Shown: positions 22,451 through 34,290 of the stretch, one piece after another
How the letters are laid out: each line of letters begins with the position of its first letter
Position numbering within the stretch: position 1 is the first letter of the stretch
From: Pseudeuparius sepicola
Taxonomy: Eukaryota > Arthropoda > Insecta > Coleoptera > Anthribidae
Direction: 5' to 3'
Length of the DNA stretch: 64,000 nt
Assembly: GCA_963920635.1 (NCBI GenBank)
Contig: OY987307.1
Coordinates: 310,001 to 374,000, forward strand
The notes under the pieces: generated by a model
Database searches by the model: none
The model's input: only the letters and a program-made list of their open reading frames with translations
Told to the model about the DNA's origin: nothing
Position numbers and translations under genes: made by a program

Positions 22451-23520
22451 AAAACTTAAAAGGTAAATATATTATGTTGCTTGTAGAATATTATTATTTT
22501 TGAAAACTGCGTGACGCTTATGTCCTATATTCTTTTTGTGACGCCAATTAGAGTTTTTTATGCTGTTTCAAGTGACTTTAGAAATACTATACAGGTATCT
22601 GCTTCTGCTTGCATGTCATAGACATCTTGCGTCTGGGTTTTTGCCCTTTTATAATTATACCTTGTGTGACCCATTTATGGGAAGAAGACTGCGAGCAGTA
22701 GGGTATTATTATTGGAACTTGCTGCAATTCTGTGTACTCCATGTCTTTCATTACCAACAGAAAAGGAAACCTAATTATTAAAGGAAATTCTAGATGTTCT
22801 TTTACTTGTACTTTTAACTTCTTTTTGTTTGTATCGAAGCACATAGAACTTGTTTTCATATAATCTGGAATACACCGTAGCTACACGTGTATCTATACCT
22901 ACACGTAGGGGAAAAGTAGAGGAGAACCTAATAATTATTCTTCTTCGAATACCACTGATATCAATATTTATAATATCTATATGCGTTCTTTTGTTGACAA
23001 TGAAGTGTTAATATTATTTGTTCATAAATAGACAACTACTATCAAGCCATGACTAATATTATGTACCTACCTACGTACCTATACATTTAACCAAGGGCAA
23101 ATATTATCTATTGGGCTATTTGACGTAGGTAAGTAAATCAAAATGGGGCGCAATGACGCAATTAGTTGTTATATTAATTTAAAATTGCCATCAACTACAT
23201 ATCTATTTGTCATATGTCTCTAAAATATTAATATTCAAATGGGATTTCATACATTTTTATTATGTTATGAAATCTGTCGTTGCAAAACTGACTACACAAT
23301 ATGCAATTCTCATTAGAATACAAAATATATTAAAAAATATAATAATAATAATAAAGGTATTTAAGTTAGTCATTTTTTCCAACTTTAAATTTTCAAACCG
23401 TGGTCTAAAATTTTTTCATTAGGTTTTCTTTATGTTTGATTTGCCTTTTATTGAAAATTTGAATGGTTTTTGGTATATATTGTATAAAGATTATTTTACT
23501 GTTAATAATTGTTTCTTTTT
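22451..23520. other. AT-rich interval without supported genes
   Basis: Open frames at 22560-22859 on both strands have no recognisable domain, and no splice context singles one out. Nothing else identified. Confidence 0.3.
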
Positions 23521-25171
23521 ACAAGCTTTTATTTAGCTCGCCCTGACAATACAATATGCAATACTCAATATTGTATTACTTTCAAAATGGCCGTCGCTCC
23601 AAGATGGCGGATGATGTAACAATTTTTTGTCAAGCCCCTTAATATGGGTATCAAGTGAAAGGTCTTGAAGAGTAGAAACCAATAAAGTTAGTGACATCAC
23701 GCCAAATTCAATATGGCCGCCTCTCCAAGATGGCGGATAACATTTTCTTTTCAACCCCCTTACTTAATATGGTTATCAAATAAATGGGCTTGAAGAGTAG
23801 AAAACGATAAAGTTAGTGACATCACACTAAATCCAATATGGCGGTAGAAAACAATACGAAATCCAATATGGCAGCCGCCCCAAGATGGCGGACTAAATTT
23901 CTTTACCACCCTCCTGACATGGGAATCAAATAGGTACTAAAAAGCACAAAATAAATTTGAAAATAAAAACCTTTTTAGAAACAAGCTTATATTTAAGACA
24001 TGTACTAAAATGAATAAAATAAGTTTAGGTTTTCGTTAAGATAATTCAATTCCAAATTGCGACAAGTTTTTGCAAATTGAAAAGCTTGTCGCGCGAAATG
24101 TTGATGAAAGTAGGTATCGATTAGTTTTATTGGACAGTGATTGGTTGATAAGCAAGTACCTATTTGCCAAAGTATGCTTTTTTTCTTTACAATTCGCGCG
24201 ACAAGCTTTTCAATTTGCAAAAACTTGTCGCAATTTCGAATTGACGAAAACCTAAATTTATGTTATTCGTTTTAGTACATGGCTTAAATGAAAGCTGGTT
24301 TTTAAAAAGGTTTTTTTTATTTTGTGTTTTTAGTACCTAGCTATTTGATTCCCATGTCAGGAAGGTGGTAAAGAAATTTAGTCCGCCATCTTGGGGCGGC
24401 CGCCATATTGAATTTAGTGTGATGTCACTAACTTGTTTTCAACTCTTCAAGCCCTTTCATTTGATACCCATATTAAGGGGGTTGACAAAAAATACATCAT
24501 CCGCCATCTTGGAGCGGCGGCCATTTTGAAAGTATTACAATATTTAGTATTGCATATTGTATTGTCAGTGTCACCGGAACTAAAGGTGTATGCAAAATTT
24601 CTGCTCAATCGGATGTCAGGACTAATTCAGCTTGCAAGATTAGACCCACACACACAGGGTGTTCCCGTATATTTTGACCCACCCCTAGAGCCTCTATTTT
24701 TCGAGTTAGAAAAAAATTACTTAAATGAAAGTTGTAGGGTACCAAGGTGTAGTGTCCCAAAAAATAATGGATTGACAGGAATGCCCTTGCCTAGGTTAAA
24801 ATGTTTTTCCATGGCAACCTTGATTAAATATAAAGATCGTATTTATCTGCCATTTGGAATATCATGCGAATGCTTAGAGCAAACACATAACATATTTATA
24901 TTGTTGGAATCGGAAAAATGCGTGCAATTCAAAAATCCACAAATATACAGGGTGTTGCATTAAAAAAGTAAGTTCATATTTTTTCATAAATTTGCGATGC
25001 TCATTTGTTTTATCTAGTAACAGATCCTAGCGGTTCAGAAAAAACCCTACAACTTTAATTTAAGTAATTTTTTTTCTAACTCAAAAAATATAGTCTCTAG
25101 GGGTGGGTCAAAATATACGGTAACACCCTGTACATACATACTACAAGAGGGAAAGTTAAATAAAAGCTTGT
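23521..25171. mobile_element. Complete foldback element with two GGCGGCC arms, copy 3
   Basis: This is the fullest copy and defines the family. It starts ACAAGCTTTTATTTAG and ends GGGAAAGTTAAATAAAAGCTTGT after GA-rich sequence. The left arm (23521-24110) and right arm (24190-25171) are inverted copies around a central segment 'ggacagtgattggttgat'. Each arm carries several CCGCCATCTTGG/GGCCATATTG modules, and an inner 'gcttgtcgcgcgaa' stem flanks the centre. The right arm is interrupted by a MITE at 24655-25130. No transposase. I could not define a target duplication. Confidence 0.82.
24655..25130. mobile_element. Palindromic MITE nested in foldback copy 3
   Basis: Begins CAGGGTGTTCCCGTATATTT and ends with its imperfect complement 'atacggtaacaccctg'. 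Inner pairs include 'tgacccacccctagag' with 'ctctaggggtgggtca'. TA follows the right end; the left flank is CA, probably a mutated TA. Confidence 0.75.
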
Positions 25172-26489
25172 AATAAAAGAAATTTACACACGAAAATCTC
25201 GCGACAAACTTTTATATCATAATATGCAATAAATGTATAATATAACAAAATTGTGGGTTTGCTTTGGTTTGATTTATTTCAAAGTTTATTTTCTTCTTTT
25301 CATCAGAGCATTTAAATATAAGTTTGTTTTTAAAAATATTTTTTACTATTAATTTTTTTAAATCTATTGATGCAAAACTGACTATACCTACCTACCTACT
25401 TAATCTATATATTTTTTTAACACTCCCACCATTTAATACCAACACATAATACCATTATGCAATTACTGTAGGTGTTTTTATTTGTCCACAACAAAGAGAC
25501 CCTATTTGTATGATGCAGTGTCTGATTGTTTGATTAAGAATTTACTGGAACATTTTTTTATCGCGTTTATCTTGTTATCTCCCTCCATTGATTAACGCTT
25601 CAACCGTGTTGTCCCCTTTTCCTTTTTCCTCTCTTAAAAAGGAAATCTGCTTTCTAGAACAATGCCAATAATAACTCTATTTAACGCTTAAACGGTTAAA
25701 TTAAACTATCGGCCACTGAAATTATACATATTTTATAACTTCTTATAAAAAGAGGTGTCTAAATACTACAGGATGATTAAGTTTTATTCAGAAAGATTTC
25801 AACATGATTATTATTTATTATATATGGCAAAAATTTAGTACAAACATGTCTGTCTTCATTTTAATCATAAGATCTTACAAGCAGTGTTTTCTTTTGTAGG
25901 TTATGAAAACCCTGGGAAAAATAATAATTCCAGTGCATATGCTTTTAAGATCTTATGATTAAAATGAAGACAGAGATGTTTGTACTAAATTTCTGCCAGG
26001 TAAAATGTTATTAGATTTTATGCTATACAACTTTAAAGAATACGAAATCTAACGTCACTTTAGCTGTCGGAAGCTCCCTCTATTTCCACAACTTTATGAC
26101 ATTTTAATGTCTATTTTTGGTAGGTGTACCCACTTCTACTCAAATATGCCTCTTCCAAGATATGGGTTACCTACATTAAGTTATAAATATCATAGCCCAG
26201 AGCGAGTTCCAAATGGCCCAATGATTAGTCACGTGACCGGCACGCGGTGGTCACATGGCGAAGCGAAGATCCCACGTCCCACTTGCCATGCTGTCTAGTC
26301 TAGTCCACAGGTCTAAAAATACAAACACAAACCATAAGGGTAGGTATAATAACGATGCACCTTTTGGAAACTCTTACTATGGAAATGGTAATTAGGTACT
26401 TACTTATGGTTTTGAGGCATAAAAATGCAGGGGAATTCGCCATGTAAATATCTTTTGTCGAAATATCAATGGTTTTATTTTATTATATA
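25172..26489. other. AT-rich interval with one small hairpin element
   Basis: No gene supported. It includes the short palindromic element at 25831-25992. The frame at 26107-26298 has a GC-richer stretch but no recognisable protein. Confidence 0.3.
25831..25992. repeat. Small palindromic element with 47-bp arms
   Basis: 'aaatttagtacaaacatgtc' at 25831 returns inverted at the right end, 25946-25992 ('gatgtttgtactaaattt'). The innermost pair is 'ataagatctta' with 'taagatcttat'. The 68-bp loop has no coding sequence. Confidence 0.75.
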
Positions 26490-28783
26490 TATCAGTATGG
26501 GGAGCTCGGAAACCAGCATGGATAGAAGGAATTAAATGGGGAAAGAAAAACGAAGTTTTGACGATTTATTCTAATCCATCTAGCTTCGTTTTTTTTCCGT
26601 AACATCTGCCATTTTCAAGATATGACACAAACTTTTCTTTTTTAAATGGAAACCATAGTTGGCCATGGTCTCAAAAAATCACGCATTTTTAGAGCTTTTC
26701 AACGATATAATACTTTACAGGGTGAGTTTTTTCGATGCCCACTATGGGGATCTCGGAAACTAGCAGAGCTAGAACAAAGGTTAAATGGGGAAAGAATTGC
26801 GGTTTTGAATGCTCAATCTAACGCCCCTTTTGGATTTTTAAAAAAGGTCACGGCTCACTAGATATTTTGAAAAAAGTGATTTTTTGCTATTTCTTCAGAT
26901 CTCTGTAGCTCCGTTATTTCTGTTTATACAGAAAAACTGTACAGACAAAAATTGCAGATAAATTTTGGGCTTAATAAGATAATCTAATCCAATTTTTTAT
27001 GTTGTTTGTGATTTTTGAGATATGACATAAGCTTGTGTTTTTTTAAATGTAAATCATAGATGGCTGTGGCCTTATAAAATTTGCCATTTTTTGAGCTTTC
27101 CAAAGATATAATACTCGGCATAGTTATTACAAAAAATAAAAGAGCTATTTTTTTCTGTTTTTTTTTAATTTTTACATAGTCAGTCAAGGAATAGTTTCAT
27201 AATTACGTTCTATTGTATAATAGGACATACTTCAAACTTTCAAATATTTTATTTTTAGCTGGTGACAAAATGTAACAAAATAAAACAAAAATTATCATGA
27301 TGGAGCTCCACCACATAATTACTTGCCCGTAAGAAATTACCTAGATCAGCTCTATCCAAATAGTTGGATAGGGAGGAATAGACCTTTCCTGGCTGTCCTG
27401 ATCCCCCGATTTGTCTGTTTTGGATTTCTTTTTGTGGGGAACAGTACAAAATAAAGTATGACAATTGTTAAATTAAGAGCAGCTGTTTTAGAACCAACTG
27501 CCAGCATTGACAGGCGCTCTCTAAGAGAGGCGACAAATTCAGCTTTAAAAAGATGCAATATTTGCATAAATAATAATGGTGGATTGTTTGAACACCTTTT
27601 TTATTTTAAAAGGTGACCTTTAAAATAATAATAATTTGAATTTGAGTCTTTTAATTTTTGTTTTATTTTTTTACATTTTGTTACCAGCTAAAAGCAAAAT
27701 ATTAGAAAGTTTGAAGTATGTCTAATTATAAAATAGAACGTAATTATGAAAACATTCCATGGCTGACTGTGAAAATTTAAAAAAATCAGAAAATTAGCCA
27801 TAGCTCTTTTATTTTTTGTAATAACTATGCCGAGTATTATAACTTTGGAAAGCTCAAAAAATGGCCGATTTTATAAGGCCATAGCCTATGATTTACATTT
27901 AAAAAACACAAGTTTATGTCATATTTCAAAAATCACAAACAACATAAAAAATTGGATCAGATTATCTTATTAAGCCCAAAATTACCTACAATTTTTGTCT
28001 CTACAGTTTTTCTGTATAATCAGAAATAACGGAGCTACAGAGATCTGAAGAAATAGAAAAAATCACTTTTTTCAAAATATCTAGTGAGCCGTGAACTTTT
28101 TTAAAAATCCAAAAGGGGCTTTAGATTGAGCATTCAATACTGCAATTCTTTCCCCATTTAACTTTTGTTCTAGCTCTGCTACTTTCCGAGATCCCCATAG
28201 TGGGCATCGAAAAAAACTCACCCTGTAAAGTATTATATCGTTGAAAAGCTCTAAAAATGCGTGATTTTTTGAGACCATGGCCAACTATGGTTTCCATTTA
28301 AAAAAGAAAAGTTTGTGTCATATCTTGAAAATGGCAGCTGTCAGAAATGGCATGGGGATGACCACTAATAGACACTGGACATGCGTGATGCATATGAAGA
28401 GTAGATGGATAAACTTCGGTTGAAATACAGTAGGTACCTATAATAAACCAATATTCCAAGTTGGAGTCCATATTGTGTAACTAAAGAAAAGAGTCAATTC
28501 GCCGATTTTGAGATTTTATTCAATTAAAACCTGCGACTTCACCAGAAGTGTGAAGATCTAAGCACATAATTTCAGAACAAAGCAAGCACAGGTTTGTGTC
28601 ACATTTCGAAAACGGCAGCTTTCACGGAAATTAGGACATGATAACCATTGGGGATACAATTCCCTCTAACATTGATATTTACACTTTTTTTTCTAAAATC
28701 AGAAACAACGAAGCTAGATGGACTAGAATACAAATTTAACCTTCCTTCTATCTCCGCTAGTTTTTGAGATCCCCATACTGATA
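26490..28783. mobile_element. Large palindromic element (about 2.3 kb)
   Basis: The outer end 'tatcagtatgggga' returns as 'tccccatactgata'. Paired inner points include 'ccactatggggatctcgg' (about 26739) with 'cgagatccccatagtgg' (about 28186), and 'tagctggtgacaaaatg' (27257) with 'cattttgttaccagcta' (27674). The loop of about 350 bp (27295-27650) has an open frame on the minus strand with no recognisable domain. The right arm contains about 260 extra bases (28340-28595) followed by a second copy of 'gtttgtgtcaca..cgaaaa'. A half copy occurs at 35545-35805. Confidence 0.75.
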
Positions 28784-28983
28784 AAAAAAAGTGTAGGTAC
28801 CAGCAGAGGTAGTAGATTTTTCTATGGTACCGTACCAGGTAGGTACCTAAGTTAAATAATGTCACAAATCGATTATTGAAAATCCAGTGGGTTCTTGTTC
28901 GTTTTACTAATAATAAGTAGTTGTAAACCCATCATTTTTTTTTTGAAAAATTTTCTTACAGGGTGTCTATGTATGTACCTATG

Positions 28984-29362
28984 TACTAAAAAGCACAAAA
29001 TAAAATTGAAAATAAAAAAAACCTTTTTAAAAATAAGCTTTTATTTAAGCCATGTACTAAAACGAATAAAATAAGTTTAGGTTTTCGCAATTCCAAATTG
29101 CGACAAGTTTTTTCAAATTGAAAAGGTTGTCGCGCGAATTGTAAAGAAAAATGCATACTTTGGGAAATAGGTACTTGCTTATCAACCAATCAGTGTCCAA
29201 TAAAATTAATCCGGTACCTACTTTCATCAACATTTCGCCCGACAAGCTTTTCAATTTGCAAAAACTTGCCGCAATTTGCAATTGAATTATCTTAACGAAA
29301 ACCTAAACTTATTTTATTCGTTTTAGTACATTGCTTAAATAAAAGCTTGTTTTTAAAATTTT
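28984..29362. mobile_element. Foldback family, copy 4 (core palindrome only)
   Basis: Contains the core stem: 'aataagcttttatttaagcc' at the left and 'ggcttaaataaaagctt'-like sequence at the right (29332-29352), with 'ttgtcgcgcgaattg' and 'tttcgcccgacaagc' inside. Both GGCGGCC arms are missing. Confidence 0.7.
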
Positions 29363-29589
29363 AAAGGTATCTAGCGAGTCAAGTGTCCCATAATGAAATC
29401 CCCTCAAAACAGTTGAATGCTCAACATGACCACTCAAAGTGTTGGTGTGCAAAGATTCAATACAAAAACGTGCAGGGTATTTTCCTCTGGGCCATCTCAA
29501 AATGCTGCATTTTTAGGGAACTTTATGCAGGTCAAGAGCGTCAAATATTCTCAAATAAATGGGCACGCTAGGTATACGTGATTGTCCCC

Positions 29590-29809
29590 ATGTTCTTCCG
29601 TACAGCACGAGACCAAAACGTGACAGAATTACCACAGAGATATTTTGTGACCTCTCCGCCGAAACCGGCAGTGCGTTTATCATGCTATCGGTAGAACATT
29701 TAGTCTGAAGATAAAATGGGGGGTCAGTGGGTGTAAAACCCAAAACGCCGAATGGAACCAGAGGCGGTATTATGTTTGAGCCGTTATTGTTTGTGTGCTT
29801 AGACAACAA
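29590..29809 (-). CDS. Possible coding exon, unrecognised
   Basis: A minus-strand frame begins at ATG 29809 (MLSKHTNNNGSNIIPPLVPF) and continues through DPPFYLQTKCSTDSMINALP and ISVVILSRFGLVLYGRTWG. Its base composition is GC-richer than the surroundings, and a possible donor AC|GTATAC lies near 29573. No domain is recognised, no partner exon was found, and it may simply be an old repeat. Confidence 0.2.
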
Positions 29810-29839
29810 ACATTTCCACGTTTTGTTTACTTACCTCTA

Positions 29840-30839
29840 TCTGATGATATAATATCGCACAAGTACCAATTTTAGACGAAATTGTCTGTAGTAGTTTAGG
29901 AAACATTCGTTTCCATACCCGTACATAATTTAACCGAATAATTACTTACCTATCCAAAATTGGAGGTTCCTGACACGATTTTATTTATAAATAAGCTCAT
30001 CTCAGACTCAAAGGTCGAGAAGATTATTTATAGTTTCCAAAATCATAAACAAAAAAAGTAAAAGGAAGGTGAATGACTTACTTCAAAATATATTGTGCCT
30101 TAAAATTAGTACGGAATTATATTTCTGGGTACTACGGCTGTACCTACCTACTCTGGACAACATAAAAATACAAATACAAAAATACAACTAGGCTTATAGA
30201 ATAAGAATCAAGAGAACTTTGCTCTATGAATTTTTGACTGAACAAAAAAATTCGACAGTATTTAAAAACTTATTTTGAAATTCAATTATTGGAAAACTGA
30301 TTGTGATTTTATAATTTATAATAACGCAAAATCATTATTTGCATTTTCATAAGAACCAAATAAAATTCACTATAGCCACAAACCTATTGAAACCGCATTT
30401 AACATCTTCTAATTTGTCAAATTAAAACTGGAATACTTAACCTTTGCAACATTAAATTGATATTTGAAAATAGGAATACTGATAATGTTTTAATAACAAA
30501 AATATACAAATTTATGTCTGCTTCCTAATCAATTTGCATTTTTTCCGATATAGGTATCTAATTTTTGTATTCTAATATACAGTGTGTCCCAATTTGATAC
30601 TGGACACGTCAGAACTATATGAAGAACAATTAAAACAAATGGTCTCTATTTTTTTTATTGGTAGTCCCAAGGGAGAGTATCTCATAGGCGGTGGTATTTG
30701 GATGGGGTAATTATTTCATGGCCTGCAATGATGTTTTAAAATAGCTAATTTTCAAGATACCCTATTAGGGATTTTTTTACGATAAAATATTATTAAGAAA
30801 ATTTGTTCAGAATGAAAAACTGGGTAGAATTGCAAAATT
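29840..30839. other. AT-rich interval, no gene seen
   Basis: No coding potential. A MITE-like terminus 'acagtgtgtcccaattt' occurs near 30579. Confidence 0.3.
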
Positions 30840-32670
30840 TCAAAAGTCTAGGCCTTACAACATTTCGTTATTGAGAATACGGACCTGGATTTTTTGCAGA
30901 TTTTAAAAGCCCTTTTCATTGCAAATACCATGATGTATGACACGAAATGTTTTAAAAATGTTTTGAGACAATTATACTGAAAATTCTTTTTTTGCCATTA
31001 ATTTTTTTCTATTGCGCCCCTGTATTTAATAATAAGAAGTCTAAATATTAATCAGTATTGTCAAAAATTTAACTTAATATTTTTAAATACGGCCCTGCCT
31101 AGTTAGTGCTTTCCTCTGTTGTTGTACAGCAAATAGTGTCGCATTGTGTTTTGGAGTAAATTCTTCGCTTTTTCTAATTATTGTGAGAAGAAAGCTTTAA
31201 GCCAATGAAACCAATAACTTTTGCCATTTATTAATTGCAGCAATACATTCGTTCGGCCTCTACACCACAGAAAATATACGCTACGCGGACAGAAGTTCCA
31301 CACAATGTAATTATTTGGCAGCCCGAAAGGAAGCCGGCTCTCGAAAGCCGGCTTACCCTGGCTTTCAGCAGTGTCTATAGAAGAATTCTTCCATAGTTCT
31401 GCCTTGACGGCCGTGGTACTTTCATTACTCAATACTAGGCGGCAGCACGCTAGGAAAAAGCATCCGAAAGCGGCGTTGCCGGATTGTGCAAACAGTCGGT
31501 GGTTTTACTGAACTATAAAAATAAAGAGAAGATCTTTAATAAAATGAGCTTGCCCATTTAGAATCCAAGGTTAACAGTGACGCTGTCAGCAGTAACTATA
31601 GAATTCTTCCCTCAAGAGATTTATTTTTTTCGTCGTTTTTGGAAAGGGCATTCAATAATTATTTTACGAATCCTGCGCCGTTTTTAGCAACGACGTTCCA
31701 AATGATTCCAGATGCGTGAACATGAACCCGTGGTAGAAAAATTTACAAGCAAAAATTATCCCTTCCAACTTCCAACCCTCGGATAGATTGCTTTTGGTCC
31801 GACTATGATAGTTTTTTGAAAGCCTAGCCACTATAACTCTTATTTCACGAATCCGTGGTAGAAAAAAATCATCGTACAAAAGCGTAGCGTATATTTTCTG
31901 TGCTCTACACTATTTCTGCGACACAAGATATAACATGCTGACATGTTAAATTTGTCGTCATTTGAAATAGCACCCTCCATTTCTAATAATACAAATTATT
32001 AACTAAATGATACAGTGGGAGTTATGACAAATGACAAGGGGGTTGGTTTCGTTGTTTCAAAGCCTTCTAGGTGGAGGATTTTTATTTATTTTTTATTATC
32101 GTATGTGACTGTTATTTGTCTTTTGACGTCATTTTTTTGGTTCCCCGATTGAAAGATAAGTTGTAAGTTAAATTGTTGACATATTTAGACTTCTTATTAT
32201 TAAATACAGGGCCGCATTAGAAAAAAATGAATGGAAAAAATGAATTTTCAGTATAATTGTCTCAAAACATTTTAAAAACATTTCGTGTCATACATCAAGT
32301 GCTTTCAAAATGTGCAAAAAATCCAGGTCCGTATTTAAAAAAATAAAGTTGAAGATGGTTTCTCAAAAACGAAATGTTGTAGAACAAATCTAAAAACGCC
32401 ATCTTAAAGCCCGTTAAAAAGTGCCGTAAGAAAGTGTTTTTCTTTTTCCTATCTGTGATAACAACTTCAGAAAAAAATAAAATCGAAAACGAAAAATTTC
32501 ACTTTTTTCAAAATAACTCAAAAACGAAACAAATATATTAGAAATCTGTTTGTGCCATTTTATTGACCTCGAAATTGCGCAACTTTTTCCCTATTTAACC
32601 GTTGGTTGTTCTATCTCGCACCGTTTGCAAGATCCCCATGCTGTTCATTCTTATCCGGGACACATTGTAT
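30840..32670. mobile_element. Palindromic element family B, copy 2 (long form)
   Basis: Arms match those of copy 1 ('gtctcaaaacattttaaaaa' at about 32250 and its inverse near 30946). A longer middle begins 'taagaagtctaaatatta' (31035) and returns inverted near 32190. The right end is 'gttcattcttatccgggaca'. The left outer end is eroded. It contains a nested 637-bp element (31266-31902) and a tandem AACATG sequence at 31932-31947 that matches an excision scar. Confidence 0.72.
31266..31902. mobile_element. hAT-like non-autonomous element with perfect 21-bp ends
   Basis: CACAGAAAATATACGCTACGC (21 bp, shown without its last base: CACAGAAAATATACGCTACG) at 31266-31286 returns exactly inverted at 31882-31902. 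The flanks are an exact 8-bp duplication CTCTACAC (31258-31265 and 31903-31910). No transposase is encoded. The 8-bp duplication and CA...TG ends fit hAT best. Confidence 0.85.
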
Positions 32671-33291
32671 ATGTGTTATTTGATGCAAATTAAATCTGGA
32701 ATGATAATGTGCAAGAAAAGAAAAAATCCGGTCTTACCAACATAAAATGAACTACAGGGCAAGGTAGGCATTATCGTCTTCTATACTATTATTGAATAAA
32801 TGTAAGAAAATTACGTGTTATGGCAAGAAACTTCGTTTTCACCCAGCAAAAAATTATAACCTAACCGCATCAGATCACAACCTGAGAAAAACATAACTGC
32901 CACTTTGTATAACACTATAGATACAGTTTCATAAAAAGCGAAATTTAATAACCATAAATAAATATACTCTACTACTGAAAATTTAATTTTAACTATGAAC
33001 CAATGACCTACTAGGATCACAACGTTTTTAGTGTTGGGCCAAAAAAATGCAACAATTTCCTTATCAACGATCATGCATGATCTTTGCAGCAATGCAAAAG
33101 ATGCGTGCTAAGCATTAAATATTATTAGCAAACCACACAATATTGGACACGCCAAAACAAAATTGTAATAAAGTAAGCTTAACATGGTAATTTGATTTTC
33201 TTTGAACTTGACTTTGTTGTTATCAATACCATATAATATTAATATCTCAGATAAATGGCATTAAATGACATTTTGTTATTAAAACCATGTA
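32671..33291. other. AT-rich interval, no supported gene
   Basis: The minus-strand frame at 32811-33092 is hydrophobic and of AT-driven composition, with no recognisable family. Confidence 0.3.
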
Positions 33292-33660
33292 CAGGGCGGC
33301 GTCCCAGGTTTTCTAATCAATACCATTTAAAGTGAGAAAAAAATGCCTGTAAACAATGATAAAAAAATTATTCGCTTTCAAAATGAAAAGGATTGAATTT
33401 GACAAAATTTGGACACCCTATTTCAAACAAACCAATGGTGTTTTGACCAATGTTCATTTGACATTTTTTTCTTCGTTTTGAACGTACAGTCGATCTGTAA
33501 TATTTGAAAACGGTAGGTGAAAATTTTATGTTTCGAATGTTGGAGTTAACAGGTGTTTTGGGGCATGTTTTGTCAATTTCAACCCAAACGGTTGATTTTA
33601 TCGTTATGAAACACTTTTGTCGCAAATGAAAATATGTACAACACCAAAAAAATAACCCCA
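33292..33660. repeat. Half copy of palindromic family D
   Basis: Begins CAGGGCGGCGTCCC and shares 'aaaattttatgtttcgaat' and 'aacaggtgttttgg' with the complete hairpin at 46873-48025. Only one arm is present. Confidence 0.65.
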
Positions 33661-33795
33661 ATTGCCATAATTAAATTTCAAAAAGAGAATTACAACGTAT
33701 CTCAGAAACGAAGAACTTTGGGACTTAAGTTTATTTTAGCAATCCACCTTACAATGAGTTGTTGTACAAAATGTCAAAGTAATGATAAAAAAAGA

Positions 33796-34115
33796 AAAGG
33801 TAATCCGCCTTCTTGCAGCGGCGGCCATATTGAATTTAGTGTGATGTTACTAACTTTTTCGTTTTCTACTCTTCAAGCCCTTTCATTTGATACCCATAAT
33901 AAGGGGGTTGACAAAAAAATACATCATCCGCCATCTAGGAGCGGCGGCCATTTTGAAAGTATTACAATATTGAGTATTGCACATTGCATTGTCACCGGAA
34001 CTGAAGGCGTATGCAAAATTTCAGCCCAATCGGATGTCAGGAAGTGGTTCTAATTCAGCTTGCAAGATTCGACCCACACTAACAGGTGAAGTTAAAAAAA
34101 AGCTTGTAAAAACCT
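33796..34115 (+). mobile_element. Foldback family, copy 5 (right arm only)
   Basis: Carries 'agcggcggccatattgaat' and 'gagcggcggccattttga' modules and ends 'gaagttaaaaaaaagcttgta'. The core palindrome and left arm are missing. Confidence 0.75.
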
Positions 34116-34290
34116 GGGACACCCTGTGAAAAGAGTCATTCTTGATAAAAGTTTTTGCTTGTTCAGAGAATACGATTCACCATGAGAAACTTCAATTTTG
34201 CTGTACAGGATGAGTAAAAATACAAAATAACAACATACCCAAAATAACAATTTGTATTTTGTACCCACCCTGTACAACAAAAGTTTCTCA
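34116..34290. repeat. Mariner-type MITE hairpin
   Basis: 'gggacaccctgtgaaaa' near 34120 is followed by 'gaatacgattcaccatgag' and its inverse 'ctcacggtgaatcgtattt' (34288-34306). Related sequence occurs near 43140-43250. Confidence 0.5.

Noticed and set aside
24433..24963. 176-codon open frame across a foldback arm and a MITE
   Set aside because: It spans the junction of two repeats and has no domain. The frame is fortuitous.
32811..33092. Hydrophobic minus-strand frame of 93 codons
   Set aside because: No signal, domain or splice context; typical of AT-rich DNA.
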